From Notolepis coatsorum (taxonomy: Eukaryota > Chordata > Actinopteri > Aulopiformes > Paralepididae): a stretch of DNA of 64,000 nt. The DNA lies in contig OZ020585.1 of assembly GCA_963971535.1 (NCBI GenBank), forward strand, positions 156,664,915 through 156,728,914, given 5' to 3'. The notes beneath the pieces were generated by a model. The model had not been told where the DNA came from and did no database searches. It saw only the letters and a list, made by a program, of their open reading frames with translations. Made by a program: the position numbers and the translations under genes. Positions 1-10,292 of this stretch are shown here, piece after piece. Position 1 is the stretch's first letter; every line of letters begins with the position of its first letter.

Positions 1-1015
1 GTTTAAAGGGACTGTGGTTTGTTGACCATGCACATAGGTTCTGTTGGTGATTGGCCTCGTCTAGAGCTGACTGTCCGGACCGAGGAGCTGTCGGGAAACA
101 AGGTATTTGATAGTGAAATAATGGATATTCCACTTTCAAGGGTTTTGTGTTGATCTTGAGATATTTAATCTAGTAAAACAGTACAGCACAAAAAGAAATG
201 AGACAAAGGTGATTTGATTGAATGCTAACGTAAGAAGCTGTGAAATACATAGATAATTAATTTGGAGAAAAATGTATTGTCAAAATGCAGAACAGTAAAG
301 ATGTATCTGCGAAAATAAAAGTTTCCAATCTATTGTGTGTTTTGTAAATAATAATCCAAAATGCAAAAAGGACAGAGGGAAAATCGTTCCTTCTGTGGAG
401 AATCGGAGCAGTACCGAGACCTGCATACAACGAAGAAGAGGCGGTGATTAGCACAAAATACAACAAGAAGAAGAAAACGGTCAAAAACAAGTTAGCAGTA
501 AAGGCCTCAGGAGGTTGAAATAGGGATAACTGACAGGGAGGTAATTGAGGCCTCAGTGGTCTTTTTAAGGAGTAAAAATTATTTATGTTGCTTGTTTGAA
601 TTTCCGACCAAATGTTTAGAGTGTTAATATTTTAGTGGTGTGATGTATTAATCTTTTCTTGCAGAGTCCATTACACAAAATAGACATTTAAGCTAATTAC
701 ACGGATAATGGATAGTCATAATTGAAATAAGCTGAGAATGGTACGATGATTCTTTTTGTATAAAGACACGGACCTAGACTGGATGTCATAATAATAACTG
801 ATAATGTGTATAAACTGTGAAAGGAGTAAGAGGTAGGTGAAATGATGATTTTGTAACTGTACAGATGGAAAGGGGTTTTGTAGTTCGATTTGGGTAAATT
901 TTGGACTTTTTTGGAAATTTTGGAAAATATTAGCAAATATTATGATTATGATAAACATGTTTAATTTAGAATATTGATGCTGTATAGGAGGCTATTAAAC
1001 CCCCTAAGGGTGGAT
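1..1015 (+). mobile_element. LTR retroelement copy A, 3' part of the interior
   Basis: This stretch is the diverged reverse complement of 36778-37820, the non-coding interior between the Gag-like ORF and the 3' LTR of copy B. The match includes a shared block at about 360-440 (against 37390-37450) and the first 40 bases (against 37780-37820). It runs into an LTR at 1016. It has no convincing ORF, as in copy B. A short purine-leaning stretch (AAGGGTGGA) sits just before the LTR, where a polypurine tract is expected. The rest of the element lies outside the window. Confidence 0.8.
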
Positions 1016-1699
1016 TGTCGTATATTTCTAAATGAAAACATGAATAAAGCAACAAAAAATGTACCAAATGATAAAACAGAGAAGTTGATTTGAAAGACAG
1101 GGTGATTTGAACACCATGTGAAGTTATCTCTGTGGCCCCAGGCTAAAGAGGTTGAGAGACAGTGGCCCCTCACCCGGCCAGCTGGCAGGAAGCGAGGTTG
1201 TTTAAAGTAAGTGGTATGAGACAAGGAAGGAGATCATTATCTTAGAAGGAACTAAACCAAACTAAAAATAACAGTTGAGATCAAAAGGTCATATTTACCC
1301 TAAGTAAGGAATTTCAGGTTACGACATGGCAGAGTGGTCAGGGGACAGAGTGAATCGGACTGTAAACAGAGCCTCAGACTGAAGATGGATGAGTCAGCAG
1401 CACCCAAGTTGGGCCAAGTGTTCAATGCATCAAGGTTAGCAAGTCAGGACACAGAGTAGTCTGTTTCTTATCTATACTATGTAAACATTTTGTCACAAGC
1501 ATGAGGATGTATTACTCAGTAAAACGGAATCCTCACATCAAGTAATGATTAAACGGCCCGGCAAGATTCTATGGTGAAACGGTTGTGTCAGCAGAATAAG
1601 TGTAACATGTTGAGACAAGCCGGCTACAAGGAATATGGCCAAATAAGGAAAGCGTATGGACGTGAATAGGCAGGCAGGGACGCTCTCTCTCTCCCCCTC

Positions 1700-1795
<96 letters not shown>

Positions 1796-2546
1796 CCTGA
1801 TAAAAAGGGCTGATGGCGACGGACAAGGACAGACACACACCCGGTGACGGGAGGAGGAGACCAGAAGGAAACCTGGAGACTGGAGACACACACACCAGAA
1901 AGGACCTGGAGAGACACACAGAACTCGAGAGCCGAGCCTGAGACACAGCGAGAAGGATCCTGAGAGCATGCAGACACAGAGCCATGGACACAGACGATGA
2001 CAGAGATCGCATCGCAGCTGGAACGCTGAAAACCTCCACCGACAGAGGGAGACTCGCCAAGCCGGCTACGGCTGAGCCGATGACACAGAGAGCCATTGAG
2101 ACCAGATGACCGAGCCGAGGTTCATAGCAGACTCCGCCGATACGAAATCGAGCGCTCCCTGCCTGATCGGCGAGGAGACCAGGTTGCCTTGACAACCAGA
2201 CCAGCGAACCACGAGAGAGAAGGCGCGTGTTGGCCTGGAAACCAAGACAACAACCAGAGAACCGCACCGGAAGAAGAAAACTCTGATCACCCTAGCTTAT
2301 CCGAGCATGGACAACAGCCACATGAAAGAGACAATTAGATTGAACCAAAGAGACGATGTACTTGTTGATTCCTAAGCTGTGGTATTAATAAACACCGCAG
2401 TTATTTTGACCACTTTGTCAGCAGTCTCTCCTTACTTGAACCGAACATCTGAGAACTACCTAACCAATGCAGGAGAAGGGTGATATAGAAAACTATACGA
2501 TCAATGAACTTAGATAGAGATAAATGAAGAACAGAGAGATACTTCA
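1016..2546 (+). mobile_element. 3' LTR of LTR retroelement copy A
   Basis: It begins TGTCGTATATTTCT and ends ACTTCA, matching in order the reverse complement of the copy B LTRs (TGTCGTGTATTATC to ATACTTCA). Similarity is patchy at the start and strong over the last 450 bp. A TATA-like GATAAAAAGG is at 1799-1808 and a polyadenylation signal AATAAA at 2387-2392, both in the places used in copy B. It is about 170 bp longer than the copy B LTR, partly from a (TC)n tract. With only one LTR in view, its target-site duplication and age cannot be read here. Confidence 0.8.
1683..1798. repeat. (TC)n microsatellite inside LTR copy A
   Basis: About 110 bp of nearly pure CT dinucleotide with CCCCCTC interruptions at both ends. 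It lies just upstream of the TATA-like motif of the LTR. The copy B LTRs lack it, so it expanded after the copies separated. All reading frames through it (RERERE or SLSLSL) are artefacts. Confidence 0.95.
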
Positions 2547-3589
2547 GTTGCATTTTAATGATTGAAATGCCAATATCTAATAAATGTTGAATCAACGGAT
2601 GCTGTTCAACGTATATGCTGTTTGTCGTCATTACGTTGGCCCGAATTCCCCCCCCCCAATTTAAACAGACGTACGTCCCAGCATGCAGCTGAGCACTCGA
2701 TCTCTCAATGTGAACTGCTGTTCAGAACAGCACGTCTGGTTCCCCCCGGATTTGATTCTACTGAGTGCTTTACAGTAAGTTTTGGCTATATTACTTTTAT
2801 CTTAACTGTGTTCTGTGAAAAATAACGTTATTGTGAGTGTGCACCAGTGGATCTTGACGGCGTTGTGCATGTGATATGCTGCAGTTTGGTAGGTAAATAT
2901 ATATATGTCAACTAAGATAAATATTCATGAATATTCGTAGCGTGTGCTTAATATAACTCTGGAGAGTGTGCAAGTGGAATCGTACGGTTGTTTAAGTTAT
3001 TTCGATGTAAATATTATAGCGCCAACGATTAGAAATTGCGTGGTCCAATTGCGTGCGTTGGTACTGAATGACGTTGTGCGACTCAGCCAATCAAAAGCAT
3101 GCTTATTGGGTGAACAGGAAGTAGTCAAGGAAGCATGCGCTAGCTGGCCTAGTAAACACGTGGATCCGTAAATGCAACGTTGCCTACCAGACAACAACGG
3201 GACCGCGTGTTTCTTTTTGTATGGCTGTTCAAACTAATTTTACAGTTCTGCTAGCTACATGCAGTATTTAGCGAGCTGGGTTAGCCGGTTAGTTGGCTTT
3301 GAATCCCGGCTGCGGCTAGGTAGCCAGCTAGCTAAATGCACCGCGACGGCGGCGCCCATGTTGATAAAGCGCTTCACATAACAAATCGTTTTTTCTTAGA
3401 AACTGCTTATTTTTATAACGTGATTTTTTTCTGTGGCTTATCTAAATACTAATTTGATGCTATGACTATGTTTATATCGCTATATGCTTCATCTCCCCTT
3501 GCACTCTTTCTAAGTTGGTTAAGGTTAGAGTTTGTCTTAGAGCATGGCGATAGAACGCCAGGTAGTTTGCAGGCTGTTTGAGACTTAAT
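2547..3589. other. No gene recognised; low-copy DNA with a MITE remnant at its right end
   Basis: I find no supported ORF. A possible splice donor (ACA followed by GTAAGT) is at about 2772, and a GC-rich CGGCGGCG patch at about 3345 could be a promoter of the downstream transposase gene, but neither is proven. From 3501 to 3580 the sequence is the reverse complement of the interior of the small element at 47923-48328. Confidence 0.4.
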
Positions 3590-4180
3590 TGTTCTAGCCA
3601 AGTAAATACCACAATTTATGTACCATTACATTGACTATATAGTTAGACGTTTGGTTATATACATGGTATTTTCTAATGAACAATATAACAATAATATAAT
3701 AATGGACTCTCTTGATATTGATCAAAATGTAGAATTATGCAAGCGTTTCACCCTGCACATTGCAATGCAGCACATTAATGTCGACCCTCCTCTCTTTTTT
3801 CTTTCTTTTTCCAGAATCACGTACCAGTTTCAAGAAGCCGCTCGTTGCAGCAATTGAAGCAAAGACCTGTTCTAGCCAAGTAAATAGCACAATGTATGTA
3901 CCATTACATTGACTATATAGTTAGACGTTTGGTTATATACATGGTATTTTCTAATGAACAATATAACAATAATATAATAATGGACTCTCTTGATATTGAT
4001 CAAAATGTAGAATTATGCAAGCGTTTCACCCTGCACATTGCAATGCAGCACATTAATGTCGACCCTCCTCTCTTTTTTCTTTCTTTTTCCAGAATCACAT
4101 ACCAGTTTCAAGAAGCCGCACGTTGCAGCAATTGAAGCAAAGACCTGTTCTAGCCAAGTAAATAGCACAATTTATGTACC
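3590..4180 (+). repeat. 278-bp tandem duplication carrying a splice acceptor
   Basis: Two 278-bp units (3590-3867 and 3868-4145), followed by a 35-bp third start, are almost identical. Each unit contains a pyrimidine-rich tract ending in TTTTTCCAG and then exon-like sequence beginning AATCAC. The array ends just before the transposase start codon at 4203, so it probably duplicates the last 5' UTR intron/exon junction of that gene. An identical 79-codon frame in both units is a by-product. Confidence 0.9.
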
Positions 4181-4202
4181 ATTACTACAGCACCTCATCA
4201 CT

Positions 4203-6222
4203 ATGTCATCTTATTCTCGGGCTAAAAGACGTAGAGTCAACAAATTAGTGAGAGAGACAGAGCAGGCTATCCTCACTGATTATAAGTTAATTGTTGCTGC
4301 TAATTCAAGGACAAACCATCACTCTTTAGAGAACACAGATCCTGTCACAGCCTATACTGAGTGCCTGCTCGATTTACCAAAGACAGACTTGCCACTAGAT
4401 TTAACAACTAGATCAGACTTGCCACTAGATTTATCAACTTCAGACTTGCCACTAAACAGACCACTAACTATCAGTGATCAAAGTGAAAATATTGACTCAC
4501 CAGGTGAGTCAAATGCACATTTTGAAAGTATAGCTGGGGATGACGAAATTGAACCTGAACATGTCTTTGACAGTGATGAGCATAATGAAGATTTCCTCAT
4601 GACAAGTTTAAAATATTGGGCAACATCCTATTCAGTCTCTCTGGTTGCACTATCATCTTTGCTGTCCTTTTTGAAGATGTTTCACCCCACCCTTCCTAAA
4701 GATGGAAGAACGTTGCTAGGAACACAAAAACATGTGCCTACCACTAAGATTGAAGGGGGAGAATACTATCATTTTGGTTTAGTCAAAGGGGTGCTTTCAC
4801 GGTTGGCATGTTTGATTTTACCGGCAACTCTGACAACTCTTAATTTACAGTTTAATATAGATGGTTTACCTTTATTCAAAAGTTCTAAACTTCAGTTTTG
4901 GCCCATACTTGGAAGTCTCAAATGTGACTACACAAAGTCCCCATTTGTTGTTGGCATTTTTTGTGGTCTCAGCAAGCCAAAGAGTGTTTTTGAGTACCTA
5001 GAGCAGTTTGTCAAAGATCTTCAGAATGTACTGTCTAATGGCATTATTTATAATGACAAGCAATTTGATGTACAGATTTCTTCTTTCATTTGTGATGCCC
5101 CGGCTAGAGCTTATATTAAGCAGACCAAGGCATTTAATGGCTATTCTGGTTGTGACAAGTGTTTTCAGGAGGGTGTATGGAGAAATAAAATGACATACCC
5201 TGAAACAAAAGTCAGACTTAGGACAGACTCCAGTTTCTCAGACATGGTTGATGAGGCACATCACAATGGGACGAGCCCTTTAACAGGTTTAGTTAAGATG
5301 GTTTCTATGTTTCCAACTGATTACATTACATCTCTGTTGTCTCGGAGTTACAAGGAAACTGCTTAATATATGGTTAAAGGGGAAGAATTTGGCAACAAGG
5401 GTCCCTTCCAAAACTGTACAAGCCATTTCAGGTAAACTGCTAAAGCTACGTCCCTACATGCCTTGTGAATTTAACCGTAAACCAAGGGAACTGTCAGAGT
5501 TAGATCGCTGGAAAGCTACTGAGTTGCGATCCTTCATGTTGTATTGGGGTCCTGTTGTTTTGAAGGATTCCCTCCCCAGTGAGCTGTATGACAACTTCAT
5601 GTTGTTTTCTGTTGGAATGTACTTGTTGCTGTCCCCTAGTATTTCTGAGGAAATGTTGGCCTTTGCGCACAAGTTGATGGTTTCTTTTGTTGAACACTTT
5701 GGGACAGTGTATGGAAGAGGTGAAATTGTGTACAATGTACACCAGCTTATTCATTTGGCTGAGGAATACAGGAAGTTTGGCACTCTAGATAATATCTCAG
5801 GATTCCCTTTTGAGAACTATCTTGGACAAATTAAGCATCTTCTACGCAAGCCACATCAGCCTCTACAACAGGTAGTGAAAAGGTTGTCTGAAATTCCACA
5901 TGTTGGATCCCCATGTCCAACAGATGATCCAATTTTGCGTAATATTCACACTGATGGGCCTGTCCCCCCACAGTTTACTTCTTCACAACAGTACAGGAAG
6001 GTCTCCACTCATCGGTTTACTTTGTCCACAAAGAAAGGAGACAATTGTATTGAGGTTGGAGATGGATTTGCATTAGTAGAGAATATTCTTAAATCAGAGG
6101 AAGAGGTATATATAATTTACAGAAAGTACAGACACAAACAGCCATACTACATGTATCCCTGTGAATCATCATACATTGGTACATACAAGGCAGTGGAGGC
6201 TGCTGACCAAATTTTTAGGTGA
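4203..6222 (+). pseudogene. Tnp2/DUF4218-like (CACTA/EnSpm-type) transposase, frameshifted
   Basis: Two frames make one protein of about 670 residues. The first (4203-5366) starts MSSYSRAKRRR, basic and nuclear-looking, followed by acidic spacers. It then has a conserved block with FNIDGLPLFKSS, FFVG-type GIFCGLSKPKS, ICDAPARAYIK, GYSGCDKC and HHNGTSPL, which I recognise as the catalytic-region block of Tnp2-like transposases spread in fish and cnidarians. One extra base near 5325, right after an Asp-Tyr pair, shifts the frame. The +1 frame then reads HLCCLGVTRKLL and continues open to 6222 with RKPREL, RWKATELR, YNVHQLIHLAEEY and FPFENYLGQIKHLLR, the DUF4218-like half. There are no introns in the coding part; a 5' UTR acceptor is at about 4091. 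The final residues (KAVEAADQIFR) come from an unrelated repeat that replaced the normal C-terminus. As read it cannot make a full protein. The class is from family knowledge; terminal inverted repeats were not found. Confidence 0.8.
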
Positions 6223-6300
6223 AGCACAAATTATTATATTATATTATATATTAAATAATATTTTTAAAACATCCCCCACTGTGTGTCAGTGGACACAGAT
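6193..6300 (+). repeat. Repeat fragment forming the 3' end of the transposase ORF
   Basis: It starts CAGTGGAGGCTGCTGACCAA and runs through AAAACATCCCCCACTGTG. The same order occurs at 33632-33710 and in part at 34735-34770. CAGTGGCGGCTG-type ends are what I would expect from non-autonomous EnSpm-like elements. The junction falls inside the transposase reading frame and supplies its stop codon. Confidence 0.65.
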
Positions 6301-6500
6301 GAAAACATATTAACATTAGGTGACAGCGGACTTGACCAGATGAAAACATATTAGGTGACAGCGCACCTGACCAGATGAAATCATATTAGGTGACAGCGCA
6401 CCTGACCAGATCAAAACATATTAGGTGACAGCGCACCTGATCAGATCAAAACATTTTAGGTGACAGCGCACCTGACCAGATCAAAACATAATTAGGTGAA
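6296..6500. repeat. 35-bp tandem repeat, about five units
   Basis: The unit carries AAAACATATTAGGTGACAGC followed by GCACCTGACCAGAT. The TGACAGC word recurs at 6321, 6356, 6391, 6426 and 6461. It is non-coding. Confidence 0.9.
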
Positions 6501-6504
6501 GGTG

Positions 6505-6862
6505 ACAAGGAAGCCACATACTCATACCCCCCCGACACTCAACTAACCGCCTCGGACAGTCCTTCATACCAGTGGCCATCAGGCTCCACAACAGTGGGCA
6601 GCGACTGCTGCCAGACATCGACCTAGAACTAATAGGAACCCAAGTAGGACAATAACACTACCTTATGCATACTGCACCTTATGTGGATACTGTGAATAAT
6701 GAATAATGTATATTTCAGTTAGTTAGATAGTAAATTATATTGACCTATTTGTTTACACTGCTTGTGTTGTTTTCACTACCTGTACCCCCCCCCCTTCCCC
6801 CATGCTGCTATGATGCCTGAATTTCCCCAAGGGGATCAATAAAGGAATATCTTATCTTATCT
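6505..6862 (+). mobile_element. LINE 3' end (L2/Rex-like) with (ATCTT)n tail
   Basis: Its first half, in one frame, resembles the last residues of a fish LINE (PSYQWPSGSTT, then DCCQTS). Its 3' end has TTTCCCCAAGGGGATCAATA and then short ATCTT repeats, a tail common on teleost L2/CR1-group LINEs. It is strongly 5'-truncated. The exact clade is a guess. Confidence 0.6.
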
Positions 6863-7363
6863 TAAAAGGAAAGATGAAATTACCTACCTGGGTTCCATCC
6901 TATAGAGGCAAATCTTTCCTGTGACAAAATGGGATCCAATGTAATAAAACTAAGTCAACCAACGAACTAGATTCCTGTACCGGATCTCCTCTCTGGTAAA
7001 CAAGAATACCTTGAAGACTCTAACAGGAGCACTCATTCAAGGGTACTACGACTATGCTTGCACCTCATGGTACCAAAGCACCTCAAAGGCACTAAAAACA
7101 AGATTACAAACATCACAAAACAAACTGGTCAGACTACTGCTTGACCTTACTCCTAAAACCCACCTCACCCCTGTCCACTTTGATAACCTAGGATGGCTTA
7201 GAGTAGACGACAGAGTACAGCAACTTGCAATGGGCCTGGTCTACAAGATACACTACACCACTAAGATACCCATGTGCATGTCGAAATACTTCCCAAAGGT
7301 CAGTGAATACCACGACCACAACACCAGAGGGAGTTCCACAAATCATGTTCAACCCAGATAAAA
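6863..7363 (+). pseudogene. Non-LTR reverse transcriptase C-terminal fragment
   Basis: It is the same LINE family as 53402-54054. Shared words are ITYLGS, GALIQGYY, YACTSWYQ, QNKLVRLLLDLTP and LGWLRVDDRVQQLAMGLVYK. It starts at almost the same codon (RKDE) as the other copy, has a small frameshift near 6900, and stops about 60 residues earlier, running straight into an A-rich tract at 7360-7391. That looks like a shortened, prematurely polyadenylated copy. It lacks the catalytic RT core. Confidence 0.8.
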
Positions 7364-7754
7364 TAATAAAAAAAAAAAAAAAAAAAAAAAAACGTTTTTT
7401 TTTAATAAAAGAAAATAGTCATAACTTAGAAATTAGATTGCATAGGTCTATGAATCGATATTGCGATTCTGTTTCGATTAATTGCCCAGCCCTACAGTGT
7501 GTACAGTAAGTTAGCTTGGTGATTATCATTGTGATGTAGGCTAAGCTGCCTAGCTACTGTTAGCATACAAGCACTGTAGCCTACTTACGTTTTTTCTGAT
7601 CCAGATGCATAAATCCACTTCTTCATGTTGCTCAGTTGCTGGTTTATACTTCGGTCCTAATGTTGGTGCAAAGTTTAATTTAGCCTGACTTGTTATAGCT
7701 GTACAGCTTACTAACTACTAAACAACAACTTTCTCATAGTCTCAACTTTCACAT
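7364..7754. other. No gene seen
   Basis: A poly(A)/poly(T) junction at about 7365-7402 is followed by a short ATCGATATTGCGATT-like repeat end (to 7495) and AT-rich unique sequence. No supportable ORF. Confidence 0.5.
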
Positions 7755-8003
7755 AGTCAAAATGGGTCCAGCTGCATGTGAGGAGGATAGGTTTAGCTCG
7801 GGCCAATCTCAAGTTTCTCAAGTTTCTTTATTATTTGTCATACAGAAGTACAGAATACTTTTATACAAAATGCTTCTTTATGTTACATTTTGTATAAAAG
7901 TATTCTGTACTTCTGTATGACAACTAATAAAGAAACTTGAGAAACTTGAGATTGGCCCGAGCTAAACCTATCCTCCTCACATGCAGCTGGACCCATTTTG
8001 ACT
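7755..8003. repeat. Near-perfect 118-bp inverted repeat with 13-bp spacer
   Basis: Arms at 7755-7872 and 7886-8003 are reverse complements with about one mismatch, around a spacer at 7873-7885. The inner part (TTTCTTTATTAGTTGTC, CAGAATACTTTTATA) also occurs as a single-arm repeat at 54216-54270. The outer part continues into the flanks without similarity. A transcript of either strand would fold into a long hairpin. Confidence 0.95.
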
Positions 8004-8764
8004 TTGCAATGCAGAAATCTCTGATTGGATTTGCAAGGCTGCCAATCATATTCAACCTCCGTGTATTGGATGTCAAGGGCTGTCAATCAATCAATCCTCC
8101 ATTCAATGGCAAGAGTTTAACTGCACAGACCGTGCTTAGATGAAGTTAATAGCCTATTTTGATTCGCTGTTATTTATTATTTATTTAACAATGGGTCACA
8201 CCTGTGAAGTTTTCTTCACGAATAATTACTGCAGGCAATACTGCAGTGCAGGCCTGCTCAGAGCTGTACATTTTGGCCATTTTTGAAGAAAAAAAAAATC
8301 ACTGGCATTTTCTTTACAGAGGAAAACATTTATAATAAAAAAATAATAATAATAATTAAAAAAAAAAAAATATATATATATATATATTTTTTTTTTTTAT
8401 ATATAGGTATATGTAAATTAATAATAATTATGAATTATGAGTGAATTTGTGTTTCACGTGTCGTCATAGAGAAACCTCCACTGATACAAGGTCAGTGGCT
8501 TGCAAGAAGATATAGGGATAGGTAAACTTCGCTATATCAAGCGCAAATGTTTTCTCTCTCCAGACGGAGATGGTGCCATTGCAATACCACTACTTCATTT
8601 AACAGCATAACCATACTGCCCTACAAAGCTAAAGTGCAGTAACTATATTGACACACTGACTCTAATGTCGGATTTCGGGGCATAACTTACCTCATTAATA
8701 AATACACAATTAGTACAATATTACATGTACACAGATAACATGTTTGGCTGGCCAATTGAAACGC
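8004..8764. other. No gene seen; AT-rich, small inverted A/T tract
   Basis: At about 8330-8405 an AAT/poly(A)/TA/poly(T) run forms a low-complexity inverted repeat. The rest is unassigned single-copy-looking DNA. Confidence 0.5.
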
Positions 8765-10101
8765 TTAAAGGAAAACTCCAACATTTTGTGAAATTAGCTT
8801 ATTTAACATCTTCCCTGGAGTTGGACAAGAAGATGCATACCTTTTTCGTCTCTCTGCATGCTTTGGGCTTAGGGAACGCCTGGACCGTTAGCCTAGCTTA
8901 ACTTCATCACTGGAAGTGGGGCAGACATCTAGCCTAGTTCACTACAGTCAGGAAATATACTCCAAATACAACTCCCAAACGTTCCTGTAAACATGTTGTG
9001 ACCTGTGTGTTTACCCCGTCTCCCAGTCACACAAGTCACACGAGTCTCCCAGTCACATGAGTCTTGTGTGACTGGGAGACTTTTGTGACTTGGAGACTTG
9101 TGTGACTTGTGTGACTTGGAGACTTGTGTGACTTGTGTGACTTGGACTTGTGTGACTTGTGTGACTTGTGTGACTTGGAGACTTGTGTGACTTGGAGACT
9201 TGTGTGACTTGTGTGACTTGTGTGACTTGGACTTGTGTGACTTGTGTGACTTGTGTGACTTGTGTGACTTGTGTGACTTGTGTGACTTGGAGACTTGTGT
9301 GACTTGTGTGACTTGGAGACTTGTGTGACTTGTGTGACTTGGACTTGTGTGACTTGTGTGACTTGTGTGACTTGTGTGACTTGTGTGACTTGGAGACTTG
9401 TGTGACTCGTGTGACTTGGAGACTTGGACTTGTGTGACTTGTGTGACTTGGACTTGTGTGACTTGGAGACTTGTGTGACTTGGAGACTTGTGTGACTTGT
9501 GTGACTTGGAGACTTGTGTGACTTGTGTGACTTGTGTGACTTGGAGACTTGTGTGACTCGTGTGACTTGGAGACTTGGACTTGTGTGACTTGTGTGACTT
9601 GGACTTGTGTGACTTGTGTGACTTGGAGACTTGTGTGACTTGGAGACTTGTGTGACTTGTGTGACTTGGAGACTTGTGTGACTTGTGTGACTTGGACTTG
9701 TGTGACTTGTGTGACTTGGAGACTTGGACTTGTGTGACTTGTGACTTGGAGACTTGTGTGACTCATGTGACTTGGAGACTTGTGTGACTGGGAGACTTGT
9801 GTGACTTGGAGACTTGTGTGACTTGTGTGACTGGGAGACGTGGTAAATACACAGGTCACAACATGTTTACGGGAACGTTTGGGAGTTGTATTTTGATTGT
9901 ATTTTGAGTATATTTCCTGACTGTAGTGAACTAGGTTAGATGTCTGCCCCACTTCCAGTGATGAAGTTAAGCTAGGCTAACTGTCCAGGCATTCCCTAAG
10001 CCCAATGCATGCAGAGAGACGAAAAAGGTATGTATCTTCTTATAACTCCAGGGAAGATGTCAAATAAGCTAATTTCACAAAATGTTGGAGTTTTCCTTTA
10101 A
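8765..10101. mobile_element. Foldback DNA transposon carrying a minisatellite core
   Basis: Long terminal inverted repeats of about 250 bp (8765-9018 and 9835-10101) agree at roughly 94%, from AAGGAAAACTCCAACA at the tips to GTCTCCCAGTCAC at the inner ends. TTAA sits at both outer edges (8765-8768 and 10098-10101), which could be a duplicated TTAA target as in piggyBac-type elements. The core is a tandem array (9019-9834). There is no transposase, so it is non-autonomous. It lies just upstream of the duplicated exon of the DUF4806 gene. The minus-strand 299-codon frame through it is a repeat artefact. Confidence 0.85.
9019..9834. repeat. Minisatellite of 9-bp and 17-bp units
   Basis: Built of ACTTGTGTG and ACTTGGAG words in irregular order (GACTTGTGTGACTTGGAG). 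Near 9058 the orientation flips (CAGTCACATGAG, then CTTGTGTGACTGGG), so the left margin holds a short inverted portion of the same repeat. Two larger blocks are repeated (about 9390-9480 and 9545-9650). Confidence 0.95.
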
Positions 10102-10140
10102 ATGCTTCAAAAATGCAATGTGTGTAGTGCACTTTGGCTT

Positions 10141-10292
10141 TGTAGGACGGTATGGGAATGGCTTGTAAGGAGAGATCATTATGAGTACCGTAAATTCTCA
10201 TTTCAGCCCTTTGAAGATGAATGGTGAGGTGGTGCTGTGGTCAGTTGTACAGTTCCCAAATGGTGGGACAGCAGTAGTTCTAGAGAGCTGGT
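10141..10292 (+). pseudogene. Duplicated first coding exon (partial) of the DUF4806 gene
   Basis: Bases 10141-10292 repeat 11349-11502 almost exactly, including the splice acceptor (TTCTCATTTCAG), the start codon context and the first 27 or so codons. One base differs near the end (TAGAGAGC against TAGGGAGC). It is cut off at GAGCTGGTT where the 412-bp array begins, so it has no donor and cannot serve as a full exon. Confidence 0.9.

Noticed and set aside
9053..9952. 299-codon minus-strand ORF (SHTSHTSLQVTQ repeats)
   Set aside because: It is wholly made by the tandem repeat and spans into the right arm of the foldback element. No start context or non-repeat domain.
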